This document shows positions 56,757-64,000 of a DNA stretch of 64,000 bases, piece by piece. The notes under the pieces were generated by a model that saw only the letters and a program-made list of their open reading frames with translations, was not told the DNA's origin and searched no databases. Source of the DNA: Streptomyces alboniger (GTDB taxonomy: Bacteria > Actinomycetota > Actinomycetes > Streptomycetales > Streptomycetaceae). Numbering within the stretch: the first letter of the stretch is position 1; the number at the start of each line of letters is the position of its first letter. The stretch spans positions 3,596,001-3,660,000 of the forward strand of contig NZ_CP023695.1 in NCBI RefSeq assembly GCF_008704395.1. The letters are read 5' to 3'. The translations under genes and the position numbers were made by a program.

Positions 56757-58742
56757 GTGCGTACGCGCATCATCTCGACCGCGACGGCGCTCGCGGTCCT
56801 CTTCAGTTCGGCGGCGCTGGTCGCCCTGGCGTCCGGCCCGGCCGCGGCGGACTCCGACAAGCGCCTGGACATCCGGTCGGCCGGAGACGTACTGGTGGAC
56901 GGCGAACACCAGCGCGTCTACGTGTCCGACCCCAGGGGCGGCAAGATCGTCGTCACGGACTACGCGGGCACCGTCAAGGCGACCCTGGACGGGCTGCCGG
57001 ACGTCGAGGGCCTGGCGCTCTCGCCCGACTCCGGACAGGTGTACGCGGCGGTCGCGGGCCTCAACCGGATCGTGTCCGTGGAGACGACCTCGTACTCCCA
57101 GACGGCCAGTTACGCCCTCGACGGCGCCGAGAAGCCGCGCACGCTGGCGCTGGCGAGCGGCAAGCTGTGGTTCGGCTACGGGGCGTCCGCCGAGGGCGGC
57201 ATCGGCTCGCTCGACCTCTCCGGGGGCGAGCCGGTCATCACGCTCGACCTGGACGGCGCCGCCGACTTCTACGCCGCTCCCGAGCTGGGCTCCGACCCCG
57301 ACTCGGGGATCCTCGTGGCGGGCGAGAAGGCGACGAGCAGCGACGCCCTGACGGTGTACGACGTCTCCGGGCCGAAGCCGGAGCTGCGGGTCACCAAGTC
57401 GGTGGAGGGCGGCTTCTTCGACGACATCGCGGTCTCCCCCGACGGCACGCAGATCGTCACGGCCAGCGGCGCCCCGTACTACCACCCGGTGTACTCCACG
57501 AAGGACCTGTCCCCCCTGGGCCGCTACGACTCCGGGGACTACGGCTCGGCCGTGGACATCGCCCCGGACGGCACCGTGGCGGCGGGCACCTTCTCCTGGT
57601 ACCGGCCCGACGTGCACATCTACCGGCAGGGCAAGTGGTCCAAGGTGCGGGAGTACGACTTCCCGAACACCGCCCAGGGCAGCGGCGGGGACACCCTCGC
57701 GGAGGGCGGCCTGGCCTGGGCGCCGGACGGCAGCCGGCTCTTCGCGGTCTCCTCCAACAGCGACGACGTCTTCTCGCTGCGGATCCTGACCGACCCGGCC
57801 AAGTCCCTGCCCACGCTCACGGTCGAGGCGCCCGAGAAGGCTCCCCGGGCCAGGGCGCTCACCGTCGAGGGCAAGCTCACCGGAACGGGCCTCCCGGCCG
57901 GCACCGAACTGACCGTCACCCGCACGGACGTCGAGTCCCCCGACGGCAAGGCACTGCCCCCGGTCAAGACCGAGGCGGACGGCTCCTTCTCCTTCACCGA
58001 CAGCCCGCCGGCGGGCGGCAAGGTGACGTACAAGGTCGCGTACGCGGGTGACGCCACGCACGCGGCGGCCTCCGCGTCGGACTCGGTGGAGGTCTCGCGT
58101 ACCAAGACCACGCTCACGCTCGACAAGAACGGCAAGGTGTTCGGCTACGGCGCGGACGTCGCCTTCACGGCCCACCTCGGTTCGACGTACAAGAACCGCA
58201 CGGTCGAGATCTGGGCGGACCCGTACGGCGCCGACAAGCCCAACAAGCTGGTCGAGAGGGGCGTCGTGAACTCGCGCGGCGACCTGAGGGCCACGGTCGA
58301 CATGAAGCGCGACACGAAGGTCACGGCCGTCTTCTCCGGGGACGCGCGCTCGGCCTCCGCGAAGGCGACGTCGACGGCGTACGCCAAGGTCAAGATCTCC
58401 AGCTCCGTCTCCAAGCACTACAGGACGGGCAAGATCGGCTCCACGACGTACCACTACTTCCACAAGAACACCGACCCGGTGCTCGCCACGACGATGTCGT
58501 ACTACAAGGACCGCAAGCAGCGCCTGGAGATCCAGGTCTACGGCCCGGACCGCAAGTGGCACTCCACGGGCTCGGACTACTTCAAGCTCGGTACGAACGG
58601 GAAGTCCACGGTCCGCCTGGAGGCCCCCGGTGAGTCGGGCATCCGCGCGCGGATCCGTTCGTCGTACGTGAACGGCACGTCGGGCGACAACGTGAACTCG
58701 ACGACGCATGGGGCGTGGAAGTACCTCAACTTCACGAGGTAG
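56757..58742 (+). CDS. Secreted beta-propeller plus Ig-like repeat protein
   Basis: 661 residues from GTG 56757 (GGGGGG 10 nt upstream). Signal peptide about 1-33 (ATALAVLFSSAALVALASGP, AAA cleavage). A seven-bladed-like propeller spans 40-340 (VYVSDPRGGKIVVTDYAGT, EGLALSPDSGQVYAAVAGLN, IAVSPDGTQIVTASG, GLAWAPDGSRLFAVSSNSDD). Two bacterial Ig-like domains follow (ALTVEGKLTGTGLPAGTELT; TTLTLDKNGKVFGYG) and a C-terminal beta-domain ending NSTTHGAWKYLNFTR. Extracellular; such lipase/PQQ-like propellers often bind surface partners. Function unknown. Confidence 0.86.
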   Translation: MRTRIISTATALAVLFSSAALVALASGPAAADSDKRLDIRSAGDVLVDGEHQRVYVSDPRGGKIVVTDYAGTVKATLDGLPDVEGLALSPDSGQVYAAVAGLNRIVSVETTSYSQTASYALDGAEKPRTLALASGKLWFGYGASAEGGIGSLDLSGGEPVITLDLDGAADFYAAPELGSDPDSGILVAGEKATSSDALTVYDVSGPKPELRVTKSVEGGFFDDIAVSPDGTQIVTASGAPYYHPVYSTKDLSPLGRYDSGDYGSAVDIAPDGTVAAGTFSWYRPDVHIYRQGKWSKVREYDFPNTAQGSGGDTLAEGGLAWAPDGSRLFAVSSNSDDVFSLRILTDPAKSLPTLTVEAPEKAPRARALTVEGKLTGTGLPAGTELTVTRTDVESPDGKALPPVKTEADGSFSFTDSPPAGGKVTYKVAYAGDATHAAASASDSVEVSRTKTTLTLDKNGKVFGYGADVAFTAHLGSTYKNRTVEIWADPYGADKPNKLVERGVVNSRGDLRATVDMKRDTKVTAVFSGDARSASAKATSTAYAKVKISSSVSKHYRTGKIGSTTYHYFHKNTDPVLATTMSYYKDRKQRLEIQVYGPDRKWHSTGSDYFKLGTNGKSTVRLEAPGESGIRARIRSSYVNGTSGDNVNSTTHGAWKYLNFTR

Positions 58743-58756
58743 CGCGGCTTCGTGAC

Positions 58757-58800
58757 GCCGCCGGAACGCCGCCGGAACGCCGCCGGAACGCCGCCGGAAC
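58757..58800 (+). repeat. Four tandem 11-bp repeats
   Basis: GCCGCCGGAAC repeated four times without mismatch (58757, 58768, 58779, 58790), directly before the terminator stem. The 11-bp period is one helical turn. Confidence 0.9.
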
Positions 58801-58804
58801 GCCG

Positions 58805-58847
58805 GGAGGCCCCCTGTCCGCGAGTGACTCGCGGACAGGGGGCCTCC
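58805..58847. terminator. Bidirectional terminator with a 20-bp stem
   Basis: Arms 58805-58824 and 58828-58847 are perfectly complementary; the loop is TGA. Serves the propeller gene and the convergent 99-residue gene. Confidence 0.95.
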
Positions 58848-58867
58848 CCATGGGCACCTGGCCGGCC

Positions 58868-59167
58868 CTAGTACCACATGTACAGGTGGTACTTGAACCT
58901 TCCGTCAGTGCCCAGCCCTGGGTCGCACTCCGCCCCCCAGGAGGGGTTCCTGCTCATCCAGTAGTTACCCCGGGCCTGGCACTCCCGAAGGGTCCAGTGG
59001 CTGCTGTAGAAGTGCCGGGTCGCCTGGGCGCCCTTGGTCTCCTCCACGCTCTGGGCGGCCTGGGCGGGGGCCACTTGGGCGGGCGCGGCCTGGGCGGGGG
59101 CCGCCATGAGGCCCAGTCCGACGGTGGTCCCGAGAGCGAGTCCTGCGATGGCCTTACGGGTGCGCAT
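58868..59167 (-). CDS. Small secreted protein with APAQ repeats
   Basis: 99 residues. Signal peptide (MRTRKAIAGLALGTTVGLGL, MAAPAQAA), APAQ-rich spacer (AAPAQVAPAQAAQ) and a 50-residue domain with two Cys (TLRECQARGNYWMSRNPSWG, AECDPGLGTDGRFKYHLYMW). Probable extracellular mini-protein with one disulfide; inhibitor or toxin-like roles are possible but unsupported. The gap to the flavoprotein gene (59168-59359) has no other gene. Confidence 0.8.
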   Translation of the reverse strand: MRTRKAIAGLALGTTVGLGLMAAPAQAAPAQVAPAQAAQSVEETKGAQATRHFYSSHWTLRECQARGNYWMSRNPSWGAECDPGLGTDGRFKYHLYMWY

Positions 59168-59359
59168 TCAGTACCCCTTCCTCCGGCGGAGGCCGACCCT
59201 GAAGGGCCTTTCCCTCCACGCCTGTTCGACGGCCACTACGTTGCTCGGCGGGCTGTGGGGAAACCTTGGAGCAAGCTTGAATGCGCAGACGAGAGACCGG
59301 GTTTCGACGCCGTACGCTGCCCAAGTCCCATCACTCTGCCGTCGACCGGGAGTCATCGC

Positions 59360-59938
59360 ATGACCGAACCGTCCGCTGCGCGGAAGAAGCCCTTCCTCTA
59401 CGTAGTCGTGTGCGCGTGCGGGATCGCCGCCGACGTCGGCGAACTGATCACCGCCGCGCAGGAACGGCACTGGGACGTCGGTGTGATCGCCACCCCGCAG
59501 GGCCTCGGCTTCCTCGACACCGAGGCGATCCGGACCCAGACCGGCTATCCGATCCGCTCCGCCTGGCGTGCTCCCGGTGAGGCGCGTCCCCTGCCGCCCG
59601 CGGACGCGATCGCCGTGGCCCCGGCCAGCTTCAACACGATCAACAAGTGGGCCGCGGGCATCTCCGACACCCTCGCTCTGGGCATCCTGTGCGAGGCGTA
59701 CGGCATGGGGGTCCCCATCGCCGTCCTGCCGCACATGAACGCGGCCCAGACGGCTCACCCCGCCTATCGGCAGAGCCTGGAGCGGCTGCGCGGGATGAAC
59801 ATCCTGATCGGCTCGGGCGAACCCCACCCGCCCAAGTCCGGTGGTGGAGCCGACCCATTCCGGTGGCAGGAGGCCCTGGACCTCCTCGAACCTCAGCTCG
59901 GCCATCGGCCGGATCGGGGGCGCCGAGGCACCCCATGA
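59360..59938 (+). CDS. Flavoprotein (HFCD family)
   Basis: 192 residues of the homo-oligomeric flavin-containing Cys decarboxylase family. VVVCACGIAADVGELITAAQ, TPQGLGFL, the FMN-phosphate loop AVAPASFNTINKWAAGISDT and LPHMNAAQTAHPAYRQSL. Relatives decarboxylate peptidyl or pantothenoyl cysteine (CoaC, EpiD, MrsD), but no lanthipeptide precursor or CoaB domain is present, so the reaction is unknown. ATG 59360 has GGGAG 9 nt upstream. Confidence 0.85.
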   Translation: MTEPSAARKKPFLYVVVCACGIAADVGELITAAQERHWDVGVIATPQGLGFLDTEAIRTQTGYPIRSAWRAPGEARPLPPADAIAVAPASFNTINKWAAGISDTLALGILCEAYGMGVPIAVLPHMNAAQTAHPAYRQSLERLRGMNILIGSGEPHPPKSGGGADPFRWQEALDLLEPQLGHRPDRGRRGTP

Positions 59939-60022
59939 CGTCGTACTGACGGCCCGGCGACCGCGCGCCGCACCCCTTCGACCGCACGGGGGGCGTGCGC
60001 ACCCGCCGTGCGCCGCACAGCA

Positions 60023-61336
60023 CTACGGACGCGGCACGGCCGCGGAATCCGTACGAGGCGCCGCGGAATCCGTGCGAGCCGCCACGGGCTGTGCGGCGCC
60101 GACGTCCACCGTGGAAACGCCCTCGCCCTCCCCCTCCTCGGGAAGCCCCCGCATCAACCCCCAGTACCCGACCGCCGCCACCGTCCCGAGCACCGCGCAC
60201 GCCGCCCACAGCCACTCCGCCCCGAACCGGTCGATCATGAAGCCGGACATCAGCGGCGCGACCAGACCGGCCACGGACCAGGACATCGTGTACATGCCCT
60301 GGTAGCGCCCGCGGCCGTGGGTGGGGGAGAGCCGTACGACCAGGCCGGTCTGGGTCGGCGCGTTGACGATCTCGGCGAGCGTCCACACGCACACCGTCAG
60401 CGCGAAGACCCCGAGGGATCCGGCGAAGGCGGTGAGACCGAAGCCGTACCCGGCGACGACCGAGGAGAGCACCAACAGGCGGCGTGGGTCCCGGTGTTCG
60501 ATGAAGCGGGTGACGGGGATCTGGAGGGCGACGATCAGTACGCCGTTGACCGCGATCGCGAGGCCGTAGTCGGCGGACGTGAATCCCGCCTCGCCCATCG
60601 CGACCGGCAGTCCCACGGACCCCTGCTGGAAGATCAGTGCCACGAGGAACGACAGCCCCACGACCCCCATGAACCGCCCGTCCCGGAACACGCTCCCGAG
60701 CCCGACCTCCGGCTCCGCCGCCTTCTCCAGCGCCGTCCGCACGGGCCGCGACTCGGGCAGCTTGACGAAGACGAGGATCGCGCAGACCAGCGTCATGGCG
60801 GCCTCGATGAGGAAACCGGCGCGATAGCTGTACGAGGCGATGAAGCCGGCGCCCGCCGAGGAGATGGCGAACCCGAGGTTGATGGCCCAGTAGTTGAGCG
60901 AGAAGGCGCGTACGCGGTCCTCGGGCCGGACGATGTCCGCCATCATCGCCTGCACGGCGGGCCGCGACGCGTTGCTCGCCATGCCCACGAGGAAGGCGAC
61001 GCCCGCGATCGCGACCGGGTGCTCCATGAACCCGAGCAGGGCCACGGAACCGGCCGTCGACGCCTGCGCGATCAGCAGCGTCGGCCGCCGCCCGAGCCGG
61101 TCGGTCATCACCCCCGCCCCCAGCGAGGAGACGACACCGCCGAGCCCGTGGAGTGCGACGACCAGTCCCGCGTACGAGGCCGAATAGCCACGCTCCAGGG
61201 TCAGGTACAGGGCCATGAAGGTGGCGACGAAGGCCCCGAGCCGGTTCACCAGCGTGCTTGTCCACAGCCACCAGAAGGCCCGGGGAAGACCCGAGACGCT
61301 CTCGGTGACGGCACGTCTCATGGCGGTGAACGGCAT
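60023..61336 (-). CDS. MFS transporter
   Basis: 437 residues with twelve predicted membrane helices. Loop 2-3 signature GVMTDRLGRRPTLLIAQAS; LNYWAINLGFAISSAGAGFI is the antiporter-like motif C region. DHA1-type efflux permeases look like this; cargo unknown. A disordered acidic C-terminus (EEGEGEGVSTVDVGA) ends the protein. ATG 61336 (one codon inside a TTG) has GGGGGAA upstream. Upstream DNA (61340-61390) has a direct repeat AAGCGTTTGTAAGCGT that may bind a regulator. Confidence 0.9.
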   Translation of the reverse strand: MPFTAMRRAVTESVSGLPRAFWWLWTSTLVNRLGAFVATFMALYLTLERGYSASYAGLVVALHGLGGVVSSLGAGVMTDRLGRRPTLLIAQASTAGSVALLGFMEHPVAIAGVAFLVGMASNASRPAVQAMMADIVRPEDRVRAFSLNYWAINLGFAISSAGAGFIASYSYRAGFLIEAAMTLVCAILVFVKLPESRPVRTALEKAAEPEVGLGSVFRDGRFMGVVGLSFLVALIFQQGSVGLPVAMGEAGFTSADYGLAIAVNGVLIVALQIPVTRFIEHRDPRRLLVLSSVVAGYGFGLTAFAGSLGVFALTVCVWTLAEIVNAPTQTGLVVRLSPTHGRGRYQGMYTMSWSVAGLVAPLMSGFMIDRFGAEWLWAACAVLGTVAAVGYWGLMRGLPEEGEGEGVSTVDVGAAQPVAARTDSAAPRTDSAAVPRP

Positions 61337-61505
61337 CAAGATTCCCCCGAATGCAAGCGTTTGTAAGCGTCTCTACCGGACATCACACATTACGATCCCG
61401 TGGCCCGGCCCCGCTACTCGATTGACGCGGCCCGTCAACCGTCACCCGCGCTTCCGCCGCTCACGGAGCCGCCACGCCCGCGCGCGAGGCCCGCCGGGGT
61501 TCGAT

Positions 61506-61518
61506 TACGCTCAGAGGC
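61506..61518 (+). promoter_or_regulatory. Leaderless promoter of gpmA
   Basis: TACGCT (61506-61511) then 7 nt to ATG 61519. The purines between are too close to serve as a Shine-Dalgarno. Confidence 0.55.
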
Positions 61519-62280
61519 ATGGCCGACGCACCGTACAAGCTGATCCTCCTCCGCCACGGCGAGAGCGAATGGAACGCGAAGAACCTGTTCACCGGCTGGG
61601 TGGACGTCAACCTCAACGAGAAGGGCGAGAAGGAGGCGGTCCGCGGCGGTGAGCTGCTGAAGGACGCCGGCCTGCTCCCCGACGTGGTCCACACGTCGCT
61701 CCAGAAGCGCGCGATCCGCACCGCGCAGCTGGCCCTCGAGTCCGCCGACCGCCACTGGATCCCGGTGCACCGCAGCTGGCGCCTGAACGAGCGCCACTAC
61801 GGCGCTCTCCAGGGCAAGGACAAGGCGCAGACGCTCGCCGAGTTCGGCGAGGAGCAGTTCATGCTGTGGCGCCGCTCGTACGACACGCCGCCGCCGGCGC
61901 TGGACCGCGACGCGGAGTACTCCCAGTTCGAGGACCCGCGCTACGCGCCGCTCCCCCCCGAGCTGCGCCCCCAGACGGAGTGCCTGAAGGACGTCGTCGT
62001 CCGGATGCTCCCCTACTGGTTCGACGGCATCGTCCCCGACCTCCTGACCGGCAAGACGGTCCTGGTCGCGGCCCACGGCAACAGCCTCCGCGCCCTGGTC
62101 AAGCACCTGGACGGCATCTCCGACGCCGACATCGCGGGCCTGAACATCCCGACGGGCATCCCGCTCTCGTACGAGCTGGACGCCGACTTCAAGCCGCTGA
62201 ACCCGGGTGGCACGTACCTCGACCCGGAGGCCGCGAAGGCGGCGATCGAGGCGGTCAAGAACCAGGGCAAGAAGAAGTAG
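61519..62280 (+). CDS. gpmA: Phosphoglycerate mutase (2,3-BPG-dependent)
   Basis: 253 residues. The phosphohistidine site [40 protein letters not shown] and the second catalytic His in [18 protein letters not shown] are intact. It interconverts 3- and 2-phosphoglycerate in glycolysis and gluconeogenesis. A leaderless promoter and a C-terminal Lys-rich tail (NQGKKK) are usual for the Streptomyces enzyme. Confidence 0.97.
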   Translation: MADAPYKLILLRHGESEWNAKNLFTGWVDVNLNEKGEKEAVRGGELLKDAGLLPDVVHTSLQKRAIRTAQLALESADRHWIPVHRSWRLNERHYGALQGKDKAQTLAEFGEEQFMLWRRSYDTPPPALDRDAEYSQFEDPRYAPLPPELRPQTECLKDVVVRMLPYWFDGIVPDLLTGKTVLVAAHGNSLRALVKHLDGISDADIAGLNIPTGIPLSYELDADFKPLNPGGTYLDPEAAKAAIEAVKNQGKKK

Positions 62281-62292
62281 GCCCGCACCAGT

Positions 62293-62330
62293 AGGCCCCC
62301 GACCTGTGACTTCTGGCAGGGCGGGGGCTT
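62293..62330 (+). terminator. gpmA terminator
   Basis: 14-bp stem with two mismatches (62293-62306 with 62317-62330), 10-nt loop, then GCTTGTG. Confidence 0.75.
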
Positions 62331-62383
62331 GCTTGTGGGCGCGGGCCGCCCTATGAGCCGCTGACCGCGGGACCGGTGCACGC

Positions 62384-62821
62384 TCAGGACGGCCAGGCGT
62401 CGGTCATCCGGAAGCAGACCATGGTTCCGCCGAAGCGGCTTGTTCCGGCGTGCCAGGAATCGGAGACCGAGTCGACCAGGAGCAGCCCGCGCCCGTGCGC
62501 GTCGTTGGCATCGGGGCGCCTCAGCCGCACGTTCTCCGGGAGCCCTGGGTTGTGCACCTCGACCCGGAGGGAGCCGCCCTCGCGGAACCACTCCACCCGG
62601 ACGACCCAGTGCCCGTCCGCCCTGCCGTGGACGACCGCGTTGGTCACAAGCTCCGAGATCATCAGTACGCAGTCGTCGATGGAGCAGGCGGGGTTGTACG
62701 GAGTGATGAACTTCCGGAACCAGCGCCGGGCCCGAGGCACGGACTCCGCCTCGGGCGGTAAGGCCATCGCACCGAGGCGCGGCGACTCTTCACGGGGATA
62801 GCGGTCGAGCGTATAGGCCAT
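62384..62821 (-). CDS. HATPase anti-sigma/regulatory ATP-binding protein
   Basis: 145 residues of the SpoIIAB/RsbW-like single-domain HATPase type that is highly expanded in Streptomyces. PRARRWFRKFITPYN, N-box MISELVTNAVVHGRAD, RVEVHNPGLPENVRLRRPDA (DxGxG replaced) and GRGLLLVDSVSDSWHAG. It usually acts as an anti-sigma factor or is paired with XRE/DUF397 proteins, as in abaA/whiJ-like loci. ATG 62821; the longer frame to 62902 crosses the operator region. Divergent from a GntR regulator with two shared operators. Confidence 0.88.
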   Translation of the reverse strand: MAYTLDRYPREESPRLGAMALPPEAESVPRARRWFRKFITPYNPACSIDDCVLMISELVTNAVVHGRADGHWVVRVEWFREGGSLRVEVHNPGLPENVRLRRPDANDAHGRGLLLVDSVSDSWHAGTSRFGGTMVCFRMTDAWPS

Positions 62822-62886
62822 CAGCGTTCCGCACCTCTCACTCCCAAGGCCCTTCAGCCTCTCTATACATCTCACTCTGGAGCACA

Positions 62887-62896
62887 TCTCTAGAGA
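62887..62896. promoter_or_regulatory. GntR operator candidate 1
   Basis: TCTCTAGAGA, a perfect 10-bp palindrome, in the divergent region between the HATPase gene and the GntR gene, 66 bp from the former's start. Confidence 0.55.
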
Positions 62897-62980
62897 CGTC
62901 AATCGGATTGCAGGAGACGGTCGTTGACCAGCCCCGGGCGGCTACACGCAGCGAGCGAACGGCCAACCCGTGGCCTAAGG

Positions 62981-62990
62981 TGTCTAGAGA
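62981..62990. promoter_or_regulatory. GntR operator candidate 2
   Basis: TGTCTAGAGA matches operator candidate 1 at 9 of 10 positions and lies 23 bp upstream of the GntR start, likely over its own promoter. Confidence 0.55.
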
Positions 62991-63012
62991 AGAGAGTGAG
63001 GAGACCTGCGGA

Positions 63013-63810
63013 ATGGCCCACACCGAAGACACCCCTCGGCCCAAGTACGAGCGGATCGCAGACACCCTGCGCGAGGCGATTCAGGCGGGCCGGTACGGTC
63101 CTGGTGATCGGCTGCCGGGGGAGAACGACCTCATGGCCACGCACGGAGTTGCCCGAATGACGGCACGCCAGGCCCTGGGTGTCCTTCGGGACGAGGGCAT
63201 CGCTGAAGCCCGCAAGGGGGCCGGCGTGTTCGTCCGCACCTTCCGCCCGCTCCGGCGCCGAGGCATCCAGCGGCTGGCCGAGCAGCAGTGGGGCAACGGT
63301 CGTTCCATCTGGTCGGCGGACATCGAGAACCGCTCCCTGGAGGTGGACCAGGTCACCGTGTCCGAGGAGACCGCGCCCGACCGCGTCAGTACCGTCCTGG
63401 ACTTGGCCGACGAGGAGCCGGTGTGCGTGAGGCGTCGGCGTTTCGTCCTGGACGGCAAACCCGTCCTGCTCGCGACGAGCTACCTGCCCATGGCCCTGGT
63501 CGCCGGATCGGCGATCACCCAGGAGGACACCGGGGAGGGCGGAACATACGCCAGGCTCGCCGAACTGGGCCACAAACCAGTGCACTTCCGCGAGGAAATC
63601 CGCTCACGCATGCCGTCTAAGGACGAGGTAGCGCGCTTGAGCATGCCCGCGGGCACCCCGGTCTTCCTCATCTGCCGCACGGCGTTCACGACCGGAGGCC
63701 GCCCCGTCGAGGTCAACGAGATGACGTTGGACGCCGCCTCGTATGTCTTGGAGTACGACTTCGACGCAGCTCCCGAGGCCCCCGATGCGACCCGGGGCAA
63801 GAGGAAGTAG
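63013..63810 (+). CDS. GntR-family (HutC-type) regulator
   Basis: 265 residues. Winged helix RIADTLREAIQAGRYGPGDR, LPGENDLMATHGVARMTARQ and ALGVLRDEGIAEARKG, then a UTRA effector domain (EEPVCVRRRRFVLDGKPVLL, ATSYLPMALV, NEMTLDAASYVLEYDF). ATG 63013 has GAGGAG 9 nt upstream. UTRA ligands are usually small sugars or acids; here unknown. Autoregulation through the TCTAGA palindromes upstream is likely. No transport or catabolic target is adjacent. Confidence 0.92.
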   Translation: MAHTEDTPRPKYERIADTLREAIQAGRYGPGDRLPGENDLMATHGVARMTARQALGVLRDEGIAEARKGAGVFVRTFRPLRRRGIQRLAEQQWGNGRSIWSADIENRSLEVDQVTVSEETAPDRVSTVLDLADEEPVCVRRRRFVLDGKPVLLATSYLPMALVAGSAITQEDTGEGGTYARLAELGHKPVHFREEIRSRMPSKDEVARLSMPAGTPVFLICRTAFTTGGRPVEVNEMTLDAASYVLEYDFDAAPEAPDATRGKRK

Positions 63811-63828
63811 GCCCGCGTCAGCCCGGCG

Positions 63829-64000
63829 CTAGCCCTTCGGCTGGGTCAAGTGCGTGAACGCGTCCAGGTTCCGCGTCGACTCGCCCCGGGAGACCCGCCA
63901 CTCGTACTCCTTGCGGATCGCCGATGCGAAGCCCAGTTCGAGGAGGGTGTTGAAGGAGTCGTCCGCTGCGGAGAGGACGGAGCCCAGGAGGCGGTCCAGT
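63829..64000 (-). CDS. Partial CDS at window edge (C-terminus only)
   Basis: The last 57 codons of a minus-strand gene running off the right edge. They read LDRLLGSVLSAADDSFNTLL, ELGFASAIRKEYEWRVSRGE and STRNLDAFTHLTQPKG, ending TAG at 63829-63831. Composition and codon bias are those of a real gene. Not recognised; possibly helical and soluble. Confidence 0.7.
   Translation of the reverse strand, partial: LDRLLGSVLSAADDSFNTLLELGFASAIRKEYEWRVSRGESTRNLDAFTHLTQPKG

Overview
The window is 64 kb of chromosomal core DNA from a high-GC actinomycete, almost certainly a Streptomyces. Reasons: codon usage with G/C in nearly every third position, many GTG starts, a BldD/CdgB-type c-di-GMP gene, MsiK, PhoRP with PHO boxes, an HbpS-SenS-SenR set, XRE/DUF397/DUF6879 cassettes, and Streptomyces-type tyrosine integrase relics. 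From memory the gene order resembles the S. coelicolor region running down from about SCO4290 (otsA) to SCO4209 (gpmA); I could not check this by search.

Layout. 0-4 kb: glucosyl-3-phosphoglycerate synthase, trehalose-6-phosphate synthase and phosphatase. 4-11.6 kb: an amino-sugar island (sugar-binding lipoprotein, SIS isomerase, ROK kinase, NagA, PfkB-type sugar kinase, class II aldolase) with two DasR-like operators. A third such site lies upstream of msiK at 42.3 kb, the shared ATPase of sugar importers. 11.6-16.6 kb: CBM35 membrane protein, CdgB diguanylate cyclase with a BldD-like palindrome, flavin reductase, ArfB and TerD. 16.5-19.0 kb: a minus-strand cassette (XRE regulator, DUF397, DUF6879 and small proteins) abutting an integrase C-terminal relic. 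19-26 kb: PadR/membrane pair, M1 peptidase and the HbpS-SenS-SenR haem/redox sensing set with tandem repeats in its divergent promoter. 26-34 kb: a MITE-like 179-bp palindrome, methyltransferase, pentapeptide protein, FAD enzyme, a quinone oxidoreductase behind a SoxR box, acetyltransferases, an aminoglycoside-kinase-like protein and a DsbA-like lipoprotein. 34.5-37.7 kb: a 1073-residue secreted Ig-repeat protein.

37.8-42.1 kb is a degraded integrative element. It is bounded by a 39-bp duplication of the 3' end of tRNA-Thr(TGT), retains an integrase C-terminus, and carries a methyltransferase, small Cys-rich proteins and an XRE regulator coupled to a CYTH-domain enzyme. The core resumes with msiK, a nucleotidyltransferase, DoxX protein, rlmB-cysS, ispD-ispF-carD, phoP-phoR/phoU with two PHO-box operators, a metallothionein-like peptide, a propeller protein, MFS transporter, gpmA (leaderless) and a divergent HATPase/GntR pair.

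A recurring feature is a TANNNT -10 hexamer ending 6-7 nt before the start codon, without a Shine-Dalgarno sequence, at 15 genes. This predicts an unusually dense set of leaderless transcripts. Perfect, long-stem terminators separate most convergent units.
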